Assembly (NCBI GenBank): GCA_020629205.1
Contig: JAHDDV010000002.1
Location: forward strand, 19,026-55,053
Length of the DNA stretch: 36,028 nucleotides
Direction of reading: 5' to 3'
Source of the DNA: Chitinophagales bacterium
Lineage (GTDB): Bacteria; Bacteroidota; Bacteroidia; Chitinophagales; UBA2359
Numbering within the stretch: position 1 is the first letter of the stretch; each line of letters begins with the position of its first letter. The position numbers and the translations under genes are program-made. Below are positions 26,175-33,107 of the stretch, piece after piece. The notes under the pieces were generated by a model that did no database searches, was not told where the DNA came from, and saw only the letters and a list, made by a program, of their open reading frames with translations.

Positions 26175-26426
26175 ATGGCACATCATAAGTCAGCGAAGAA
26201 GAGAATTCGCCAAGGTGAAAAGAGACGAGTACACAATAAGTATTACGCTAAGACAATGCGTAATGCCCTTCGTGAGGTGAGAGCTTCTGAAGACAAATCA
26301 GAGATTCAGGCACAATTGCCTAAATTGGTTTCTATGATTGACCGTCTCGCCAAGAAGAACATTATCCATTGGAAGAAGGCAGCAAATCTTAAATCAAAGT
26401 TGTCCAGAAACCTCAACAAGATGTAG
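26175..26426 (+). CDS. rpsT: 30S ribosomal protein S20
   Basis: The 83-residue, very basic protein matches S20, which binds 16S rRNA in the body of the small subunit. The N-terminus MAHHKSAKKRIRQGEKRRVHNK and the C-terminal IHWKKAANLKSKLSRNLNKM are characteristic. It is a single gene between its own -7 box and a strong terminator. Confidence 0.96.
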   Translation: MAHHKSAKKRIRQGEKRRVHNKYYAKTMRNALREVRASEDKSEIQAQLPKLVSMIDRLAKKNIIHWKKAANLKSKLSRNLNKM

Positions 26427-26450
26427 GATAATCCTCAATAAAAGTATAGA

Positions 26451-26485
26451 AAAGAGGCTACCATTTTTGGTAGCCTCTTTTTTTT
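26451..26485 (+). terminator. Rho-independent terminator of rpsT
   Basis: AAAGAGGCTACCA-TTTT-TGGTAGCCTCTTT is a perfect 13-base-pair stem followed by further T. Confidence 0.93.
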
Positions 26486-26548
26486 GCAAAATACTTGACT
26501 CATTTTTCTGGAATTTGCGCTGCCCGATACTCTATTAGTAAACAACTA

Positions 26549-27256
26549 ATGGATAATAAAGTAAAATACCAGGGAGCCTTAAGCATCACGGCATGGGCAG
26601 AGGAAGACAGACCAAGAGAAAAACTGCTGCTTAAAGGACGAAGTTCGCTGACGGAAGCAGAACTACTTGCCATCATTCTCGGCTCGGGCTCGAGGAGCGA
26701 AACTGCGGTTGATCTTGCCAAGAGAATGCTGGCCAATTGGTCCAATGATCTCAATCTCCTCGCTAAGCAAAACATCCCGGACTTCATGCAGTTCAAAGGA
26801 ATCGGCGAGGCAAAAGCCATCAGCATCGTCGCCGCTCTGGAATTCGGTAGAAGACGTCAACTCGCAAAAGTCAAGGAAAGAAGACAAATACGCTCCAGCA
26901 GGGACGGCTTCATGATCTTCCAACCCTTGCTCGCCGACCTCCCACACGAAGAGTTTTGGGTCCTCTACCTCAATCGATCCAATAAGATTATCCAAAGAGA
27001 ACGAATCAGCGTTGGAGGCGTAGCAGGAACTATAGCCGACATTAAAATCATCTTTAAGCGAGCAGTTGAATTGCTGGCTTCTGGGATCATCCTCATTCAT
27101 AATCATCCTTCGGGCAATTTGCAACCAAGCGTCGCTGATAAGCAATTGACCGAGAAGGTAGTCAAGGCAGGAAAGGTTTTGGAAGTCGCTGCTCTAGATC
27201 ACCTCATTATCACAGACGCAGGCTATTACAGCTTTGCTGATGAAGGGTTGATCTAG
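26549..27256 (+). CDS. radC: RadC family JAB/MPN-domain protein
   Basis: The protein of about 235 residues has an N-terminal helix-hairpin-helix region (ELLAIILGSGSRSETAVDLAKRML...FKGIGEAKAISIVAALEFGRR) and a C-terminal JAB1/MPN metalloprotease-like domain with the zinc motif HNHPSGNLQPSVADKQLTEKV. Despite the name, a DNA-repair role for RadC has not held up, and its activity is unknown. The ORF begins at 26495, but ATG 26549 gives the normal N-terminus (MDNKVKYQGALSITAWAEEDRPREKLLLKG). It follows the rpsT terminator, so it must have its own promoter. Confidence 0.94.
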   Translation: MDNKVKYQGALSITAWAEEDRPREKLLLKGRSSLTEAELLAIILGSGSRSETAVDLAKRMLANWSNDLNLLAKQNIPDFMQFKGIGEAKAISIVAALEFGRRRQLAKVKERRQIRSSRDGFMIFQPLLADLPHEEFWVLYLNRSNKIIQRERISVGGVAGTIADIKIIFKRAVELLASGIILIHNHPSGNLQPSVADKQLTEKVVKAGKVLEVAALDHLIITDAGYYSFADEGLI

Positions 27257-27324
27257 TACCTGCACAGCGCTCGCTTATGATTAGGGTTTAGTGGCCTCAA
27301 GAGCTTGTTGCTTTTGGGGCTGCC

Positions 27325-27381
27325 CTGTTCTGCGCCACAACAATATATGCATTATTGAACAATTCATAAGGCGCAGCACAG
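27325..27381. repeat. Inverted repeat CTGTTCTGCGCC...GGCGCAGCACAG
   Basis: A 12-base arm (11 of 12 complementary) encloses a 33-base AT-rich loop that itself contains CAATA...TATTG. It lies just after radC and directly before the structured hairpin at 27413. With that hairpin it fills most of the gap between radC and the next terminator. Confidence 0.6.
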
Positions 27382-27412
27382 GTCGCGTCATCCGCTAATA
27401 CTCACCTTGCAT

Positions 27413-27485
27413 CCTGCTGTTCAGCTTATGGTAGCTGGGGTCTCTCCTATCGTCGAGCCCCCATCTACCATGCTTCACAAGCAGG
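27413..27485 (+). repeat. Structured hairpin element, copy 3
   Basis: CCTGCT (27413) pairs with AGCAGG (27480-27485), then AGC with GCT, TGGTAG with CTACCA, and TGGGG with CCCCA. The apical core GTCTCTCCTATCGTCGAGCC at 27440-27459 is identical over 20 bases to copy 1 at 16036, although the stems are unrelated in sequence. Confidence 0.7.
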
Positions 27486-27534
27486 CTGACGGCGGCTCGT
27501 TCCGCTCCTACCGCTCAGCCATTCCATCCACAAA

Positions 27535-27565
27535 TAAAAAAGGGCTGTACCTCATGGTACAGCCC
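27535..27565 (-). terminator. Terminator of the minus-strand Omp28-like gene
   Basis: GGGCTGTACC-TCAT-GGTACAGCCC is a perfect 10-base-pair stem. On the minus strand it is followed by TTTTTTATTT. It lies 71 bases beyond the stop codon. Confidence 0.9.
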
Positions 27566-27635
27566 CTTCTATTTGTCTATGTTGTTGATAGGCTAGAAGA
27601 AAAACATCCTTCCAAAAGCCTCAGCAAAGCTATGC

Positions 27636-29795
27636 TTAGTGCACAACAACCATTCGTTTAACACCTACCAATTCACCCTTGTCGTAAACCTGATAAATGT
27701 AGTTTCCATTCTCCAATCCTTTTGTATCAAGAACCATGCTGCTTGAAGAAGCAGGGATAGCCTGACGAGAGATTTCCTGACCAGAAAGGTTAAGGATAGT
27801 CAATTCGCCATTCTCGATAGTTGTGTTGAAGAAGATGTTCAGCTGATTGTCAGCTGGATTTGGATACTGAGTGAAGTTGCTTCCTTCTAGATCTTCTAGT
27901 GAAGTTTCTACGTTTTCAACAGTCACAGTAACTGATGTTTCGCAACCCTCTTCATCAGTGATCACACAAGTGTAAGTACCTGCAGCAAGACCATCAATTG
28001 AGGCACCAGTCATGCCGTTGTCCCAGTTGTAATCAATGCTACCAAAATTACCATCTACCGTAACGCTGGCTGAACCAGTGCTGTTACCGTTGGTATCGTC
28101 CATACCTTCGACCTCTGCACTAAGTGCACATACTGCCTCAACAGTGAAGGTCTGCTCGTCTGTACAACCAGCTGCATCGCTTACTTCAACACTATACTCA
28201 CCAGGAGCAAGACCACTGATCGAGTTGCTGCTCTCACCAGTGCTCCAGGAGATAGTCAGCTCACCAATTGCTCCATCTGCAGAAACGCTGGCAGAACCAT
28301 TGTTACCGCCTTCTGCACCAGAAGCATCAAGCTCGGTGATTTGAAGTGCACACTCAATATCTTCCGCAATTCCACTAAATGGATCAGAATTGTCTGCAGC
28401 AAATTCGCCACCGGAGAAGACTGTATTTCCATCTTGATCTACAGCTGAGTAGCTACCCTGACCATAAGCACAGCAGATTCCGTCACCGTAAGCGTCCACA
28501 ATGTAGAAAGAATAGCATCCAGCTGCTGGAAGTACTACAAACTCTTCGAATGTAGCATTGCTATCGTATCCACCAGTTGGAGTTGTACCACTACCTGCAG
28601 CATCAGCAGCTAGAGGGTTTCCTCCAGAAGCTATTGCAGAACCTGAAGCATTTCTTACTTCCCAGTAAGTTTCAGATCCATAGTTATCAGTGTTAATTGT
28701 AATTGTCAGGCTATTCAAAGCATCTGCAGCTCGCTCAACAACTGCTTCCAAAATGTTATTGTCTGCACTTTCATCCGCACCTCCATTGATTGCAGTGATT
28801 TCAGCCATAAGTACATATTCACTCGCTTCATCAAAATCGATGCTTGGAAGTGCGATTGTTACCTGCTCGAAAGTACTGATAGAACCAGTCCATTCATAAC
28901 TAGCAACATCACCGCCGTTTACTGAGTACTCGATGTCCATAGAGGTGATATCGTCATTACCATCATTTCTAATCTTGATAGAAGGAGACAATGTAGGCTC
29001 ACAAACAGTCGCTGGTACTTCCAGAATGTCCAGAACATTGGCATTGTTTGCAAAGGCAACTACAAACGAAGGAACTGCCATTGCAGCTTGGTGTACATCT
29101 TTACTAGACACCTCCTGAACAAAAGCAACCACACGTAGTTGAGTTGGATCATAAACGTTGCTTAGCTCCCAGCTTTCATCAACCGTTGTTGATTCGCCTT
29201 CAGCAAGAGCACCGATATTGGTTCCGTTTTGTGTTGGAAGCATTTGCTTCATTACAAAGTTGAAATGCTCCTCACCATTTGATCCTGGAGGGCTATCAAA
29301 CTCGATACGCTCTTCTACCACTACAATATGCAGGTTAGAGCTTGCGATGTCTTCCAGTGCTTCAACAGAAGCAGAAATGTCGATGCTTGAAAAATCTTCT
29401 GCAACATCAGCAGTCAATTCGATCATCACACCTGGAGGAACACTTGACAAATCGTCAATGGTACTGGCAGACCACCCACCATCGAAGCCCATTGAAGTAT
29501 ATAGGGTGCCGTCTAGAACTGAACCCGGAACACCATCAATGCCATACAGATCAACACGTGTCTGCACTTGAGTAGGATTATGTTCGTTCATCGGGTCAGT
29601 ACCTGGCCAACTTGTCTGGTAAGATATCTGGACGATGTTTTCTGCATCTGCCATATAATCTTCGATAAACGGATTACTTGTTGCACACGGAGGGCACGAA
29701 GCCTGAGTAAATTGCTCTAGCAGCACCACTCGTTGCTGTGCAAAAGCAAAAACTGTCAGCATCATTAATGCCGACATTAAGGTAAACTTTCTCAT
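27636..29795 (-). CDS. Secreted Omp28-like thioredoxin-fold protein with SprB-like repeats and T9SS tail
   Basis: The ORF track starts at 29864, but the signal peptide begins at ATG 29795 (MRKFTLMSALMMLTVFAFAQ), giving about 719 residues. An N-terminal Omp28-like region follows directly (VLLEQFTQASCPPCATSNPFIEDY, Cys34-Pro-Pro-Cys37, then SYQTSWPGTDPMNEHNPTQVQTRVDLYGIDGVPG), reading as a thioredoxin-like fold with a possible CPPC active site. The middle has a Cys-containing domain with VDAYGDGICCAYGQGSY. Two SprB-type repeats (GSASVSADGAIGELTISWSTGESSNSISGLAPGEYSVEVSDAAGC and a second like it) precede a T9SS sorting domain (FTQYPNPADNQLNIFF...LENGNYIYQVYDKGELVGVKRMVV). It should be exported to the cell surface or medium. 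It is the paralogue of the gene at 30946. Confidence 0.9.
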   Translation of the reverse strand: MRKFTLMSALMMLTVFAFAQQRVVLLEQFTQASCPPCATSNPFIEDYMADAENIVQISYQTSWPGTDPMNEHNPTQVQTRVDLYGIDGVPGSVLDGTLYTSMGFDGGWSASTIDDLSSVPPGVMIELTADVAEDFSSIDISASVEALEDIASSNLHIVVVEERIEFDSPPGSNGEEHFNFVMKQMLPTQNGTNIGALAEGESTTVDESWELSNVYDPTQLRVVAFVQEVSSKDVHQAAMAVPSFVVAFANNANVLDILEVPATVCEPTLSPSIKIRNDGNDDITSMDIEYSVNGGDVASYEWTGSISTFEQVTIALPSIDFDEASEYVLMAEITAINGGADESADNNILEAVVERAADALNSLTITINTDNYGSETYWEVRNASGSAIASGGNPLAADAAGSGTTPTGGYDSNATFEEFVVLPAAGCYSFYIVDAYGDGICCAYGQGSYSAVDQDGNTVFSGGEFAADNSDPFSGIAEDIECALQITELDASGAEGGNNGSASVSADGAIGELTISWSTGESSNSISGLAPGEYSVEVSDAAGCTDEQTFTVEAVCALSAEVEGMDDTNGNSTGSASVTVDGNFGSIDYNWDNGMTGASIDGLAAGTYTCVITDEEGCETSVTVTVENVETSLEDLEGSNFTQYPNPADNQLNIFFNTTIENGELTILNLSGQEISRQAIPASSSSMVLDTKGLENGNYIYQVYDKGELVGVKRMVVVH

Positions 29796-30115
29796 GAGTT
29801 TTTTTGCGTTTGTTAATATATATTCACAGAAGTAAAAATCAAGACTATTGCCGGCGGGAGCCATGCATTTGTGAGGAAGCTAAATTAACTAAAAGCCCCT
29901 TTGGAAAGTGCAAATTGCATTTAATGGTCGCGGTTTTACCAATTATCGGGGCCGATTTATCCTCCTGAAGTCCTAGCTTTCCAGTATCTTGCTAAAAATG
30001 ATGACATAGCTGACCTTTATAGGACAGTTTCCAGCGCCTTACCGCCAAGATTGGCTTTGTTACTAAGGTCAATTTCGAAGCAAAACATGTGTCCAATTCC
30101 TAAACTAAAGATGAT
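29796..30115. other. Divergent intergenic region between two secreted-protein genes
   Basis: This 320-base gap should contain the promoters of both the minus-strand Omp28-like gene and the plus-strand small T9SS cargo gene. I see no convincing TAnnTTTG box and no other structure. Confidence 0.4.
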
Positions 30116-30826
30116 ATGAAGCAATTTATACTAACACTTTTTTTATTCGCCTCCATGGGTATTCTGGTAAATGGCCAGTCTTTTCTGGTTACTCCAGGGG
30201 ATTCTGTTGCCACGGTAATAAGTGAGCCAGTTCAAGACCTAACTGCCAACATGCGCATTAGCAATAATAGTAATAAGGATATTCCACTTCGTTGGGAGGT
30301 TTTAGAACATACCATGTCTGATGAATGGTCATTTCAGATATGCGACCTTCAAACCTGTCACCCAATAGGAACATTTAGTGAATTTGGCGGCTTGCTATAC
30401 CAAGGAGAAACCAATCGAGATTTTCATACTCAATTCAACGCTGAAAACAGCTTTGGCGAAGGCTTTGTAAAATTAGTTCTTTACGACTCATCAGATAGTT
30501 TGAACTCCCATTATGTGTTAAAGTTCTATGCCGCCGTAGGTGATGCAATCGATAATGAAGACCTGGATGCTGCCAATGCCGCTATTTCAGTCTTCCCAAA
30601 TCCAGCAGTGAATCAAGTAAATGTGCAAATTGACAACGGATTGGATGTAAAAGCCATCGAGGTATACGATGTTGTTGGCCAATTGGTTCAGAGAATAGAT
30701 GCTCTTCGTACTGAATCGCTACACTCGCTCGACATAAGTGAGTTAAATGAAGGACTGTATTTTGCCAATATTCTTGGCAAAGATGATGAGTGGGTGGTAA
30801 CCCGCATGTTTTCTAAGGTCAATTAA
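30116..30826 (+). CDS. Small secreted protein with T9SS sorting domain
   Basis: The 236-residue protein has a signal peptide (MKQFILTLFLFASMGILVNGQ), an uncharacterised domain of about 120 residues that looks like a beta-sandwich (PVQDLTANMRISNNSNKDIPLRWEVLEHTMSDEWSFQICDLQTCHPIG), and a type A T9SS sorting domain (ISVFPNPAVNQVNVQIDNG...LDISELNEGLYFANILGKDDEWVVTRMF). The two Cys residues in QICDLQTC may form a disulfide. No specific function is recognisable. It stands between two paralogous Omp28-like CPPC genes and ends with its own terminator. Confidence 0.88.
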   Translation: MKQFILTLFLFASMGILVNGQSFLVTPGDSVATVISEPVQDLTANMRISNNSNKDIPLRWEVLEHTMSDEWSFQICDLQTCHPIGTFSEFGGLLYQGETNRDFHTQFNAENSFGEGFVKLVLYDSSDSLNSHYVLKFYAAVGDAIDNEDLDAANAAISVFPNPAVNQVNVQIDNGLDVKAIEVYDVVGQLVQRIDALRTESLHSLDISELNEGLYFANILGKDDEWVVTRMFSKVN

Positions 30827-30846
30827 TGGACAATTCCTGAAATAAG

Positions 30847-30884
30847 AAAAAAGGCAGCCATATAATGGCTGCCTTTTTTCTTTT
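30847..30884 (+). terminator. Terminator after the small T9SS cargo gene
   Basis: AAAAAAGGCAGCCA-TATAA-TGGCTGCCTTTTTT is a perfect 14-base-pair stem followed by CTTTT. Confidence 0.92.
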
Positions 30885-30945
30885 ATGAGCGTTAAAGTGG
30901 GTAAATTACAATGTTCAGAATAACTCTTAACTCAATTTCAGTTGT

Positions 30946-32970
30946 ATGAAAAAGATTTTTACATCTTGTTTTATCCTCTGCTTGCTTTCTGCCTTCACTT
31001 TTGGCCAAAGCAAGCAGTTTGTGCTCTTTGAGCACTTCACACAGGCATCCTGCCCTCCTTGTGCCACTCAGAACCCCGTTTTTCAAGAGGGCGTAATGGC
31101 CACAAATCGCGGAAGCCTTCATCATATTGCCTACCACACCTCTTGGCCGGGTACCGATCCGATGCACGATGCAAACCCAGCTCCGGTACAGAGCAGAGTG
31201 GACTATTACAGCGTAACAGGTGTGCCGTCAATGATCATGAATGGTAGGGATATCGGAGGACCATCTGCTGCTGATCAAGCAGCAATGATAGATGCTCAGT
31301 TAAATCCCTCCGCCCTTCAAGTAACCGTTTCGGAAACCGAAAACGCAGATGGAGGACGTGATGTTGTTGTCTCTGTGACAACAAAAAGCGAAATGACCGA
31401 AGGGGATCTGGTGCTACGTACAGCGATTGTGGAACGCGAAGTAAGTTATGCAAGTGCTCCTGGAACAAATGGAGAAACCTTTTTCCCAAATGTCTACAGA
31501 GCCTCTCTTAACGACATGGCAGGAACAGCTATTGAGGCTCCCGCAATGGGGGAAACTACCTCATGGGACTTCAGCTATGATATCGACCCAACTTGGGTAG
31601 ATGGCGAAATGTATGTGATTGCATGGGTGCAAGATGATGACACCAAACAGGTGATCAACTCTGGCTCTTCTTTGGATCCAGGATATGCCATCATTCCGAT
31701 GAGCGATTCCTTTAAGGAAGCTGGTGAAGAAGCTTCTGAATTCTCAGCTACTGTAGAAGCAATTGGTACAGGTAGCTATGAAATCTCACTCGTAAGCACT
31801 CAACCGGATGACTGGTCAGCTACGATGAACGTTGGTGGAGAAATGGCTGGATCCTCTACCGTTCTGGATATGGAAGCAGGCGACCAGGTAGAGATACAGG
31901 TAATGGTAGAAGCAGGCACAACACCAGCTGTTGGGCAATATGATATCACAGTTGCTGAAGTCGGCAATGAAGATTTCGATGCTCAATCGACGGTTAATAA
32001 TGTCATCTCGAATGTATGGGACCTCGTTATCACCAACGGCGCAGAATCTTCTGGCTTTACTACAATGTACAGTGCAGGTCTTACAGACGCTGAAAATGTG
32101 TACAACGCAGAAGTTGACTACCAAACATATTTAAGAGGTACCAATCAGCAAGCATTGGGTAGCGTAAGAAATCTTTACTTTAATGTTGGATGGACTTTCC
32201 CTTCTTTGACCAACGATAAAGTAGCTGCTTTCAAGGACTTTCTTGATAATGGCGGAAATATGTTGATCGCAGGTCAGGATATTGGTTGGGAATCTGGCAC
32301 AGAGGGGTACAATACTCCTGAGACTTTGGATTTCTACAACAACTACATGCATGCAAACTATATCGATGATGGAGGAACTGGCAATGCTTCTCTAACTCCG
32401 GTAGAGTCTGATGAAATCTTCGGTGACATGGGCGCTAGTGACATTCAGGACATGTACGATGGCAACTACTACCCGGATGAAATCGAAGTGATCGGAGACG
32501 ATGCAAGTGCCTTCATGACCTACAATGGCGAAGACAGAGCTTGTGGAAGCCGCGTGGATAATGGAACCTACAAATTAGTTTACCTTGGTGTTGGGATCGA
32601 AATGATTGCTGATGAAGCAGTTCGCAGTGACTTCATGACGCGTACACACAATTGGTTCTATGCCGGCATAACTGATGATCCAACAACTCCACCATCAACA
32701 GGTGTAGATATCGAAACGACGACTGCTGATGCTGTCAATGTCTATCCAAATCCAAGTACGGATGTGATAAACATTGCAACTGAAGGTGGCACTACTTTGA
32801 CCCAGGTTCAATTGTTTGACATCACTGGCCAACTGGTTAAAAGTCTTGAGCTGGAGTCAGTAGTCAATGCCAGCCTTGACGTTTCGGATCTTCCAACAGG
32901 AATCTACCATCTTGAAATGAACAGCTCAGAAGGTAAACTAAAGACTAGTAAAGTCTCTATTGTACGATAA
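30946..32970 (+). CDS. Secreted Omp28-like thioredoxin-fold protein with amidotransferase-like domain and T9SS tail
   Basis: The 674-residue protein has a signal peptide (MKKIFTSCFILCLLSAFTFGQ) and an Omp28-like N-terminal region (FVLFEHFTQASCPPCATQNPVFQEGV, Cys36-Pro-Pro-Cys39, and AYHTSWPGTDPMHDANPAPVQSRVDYYSVTGVPSMIMNG) closely similar to the minus-strand paralogue at 27636. From about residue 360 the sequence resembles class I glutamine amidotransferase-like folds (LYFNVGWTFPSLTNDKVAAFKDFLDNGGNMLIAGQDIGW), but without an evident catalytic triad. The last 80 residues form a T9SS sorting domain (VNVYPNPSTDVINIATEGG...LPTGIYHLEMNSSEGKLKTSKVSIV). It lacks the SprB-like and DGICC domains of its paralogue. 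Likely location is the cell surface or medium. Its redox activity is unproven. Confidence 0.88.
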   Translation: MKKIFTSCFILCLLSAFTFGQSKQFVLFEHFTQASCPPCATQNPVFQEGVMATNRGSLHHIAYHTSWPGTDPMHDANPAPVQSRVDYYSVTGVPSMIMNGRDIGGPSAADQAAMIDAQLNPSALQVTVSETENADGGRDVVVSVTTKSEMTEGDLVLRTAIVEREVSYASAPGTNGETFFPNVYRASLNDMAGTAIEAPAMGETTSWDFSYDIDPTWVDGEMYVIAWVQDDDTKQVINSGSSLDPGYAIIPMSDSFKEAGEEASEFSATVEAIGTGSYEISLVSTQPDDWSATMNVGGEMAGSSTVLDMEAGDQVEIQVMVEAGTTPAVGQYDITVAEVGNEDFDAQSTVNNVISNVWDLVITNGAESSGFTTMYSAGLTDAENVYNAEVDYQTYLRGTNQQALGSVRNLYFNVGWTFPSLTNDKVAAFKDFLDNGGNMLIAGQDIGWESGTEGYNTPETLDFYNNYMHANYIDDGGTGNASLTPVESDEIFGDMGASDIQDMYDGNYYPDEIEVIGDDASAFMTYNGEDRACGSRVDNGTYKLVYLGVGIEMIADEAVRSDFMTRTHNWFYAGITDDPTTPPSTGVDIETTTADAVNVYPNPSTDVINIATEGGTTLTQVQLFDITGQLVKSLELESVVNASLDVSDLPTGIYHLEMNSSEGKLKTSKVSIVR

Positions 32971-33014
32971 TCTGAGAAAATACTCTCCAACGGGATAGTA
33001 TTTCATCAATATTG

Positions 33015-33058
33015 CAAAGGCGATGAACTTTTTTGGAGTTCATCGCCTTTGTCTTTTT
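33015..33058 (+). terminator. Terminator after the second Omp28-like gene
   Basis: CAAAGGCGATGAACT-TTTTTGG-AGTTCATCGCCTTTG is a perfect 15-base-pair stem followed by TCTTTTTGG. The final TTTG doubles as part of the mutS2 promoter. Confidence 0.92.
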
Positions 33059-33085
33059 GGTCTAAACAAAGACAGTGTACTTTTG
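33056..33085 (+). promoter_or_regulatory. Promoter of mutS2
   Basis: TTTG (33056-33059), an 18-base spacer and TACTTTTG (33078-33085) match the Bacteroidota -33/-7 consensus. The box would lie inside the ORF if the upstream start at 33075 were used, which supports ATG 33108. Confidence 0.65.
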
Positions 33086-33107
33086 CACAACAGTTTTTAG
33101 GACAATT

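Noticed and set aside
27407-27661. 84-residue plus-strand ORF
   Set aside because: It spans hairpin copy 3, a terminator and the antisense end of the Omp28-like gene.
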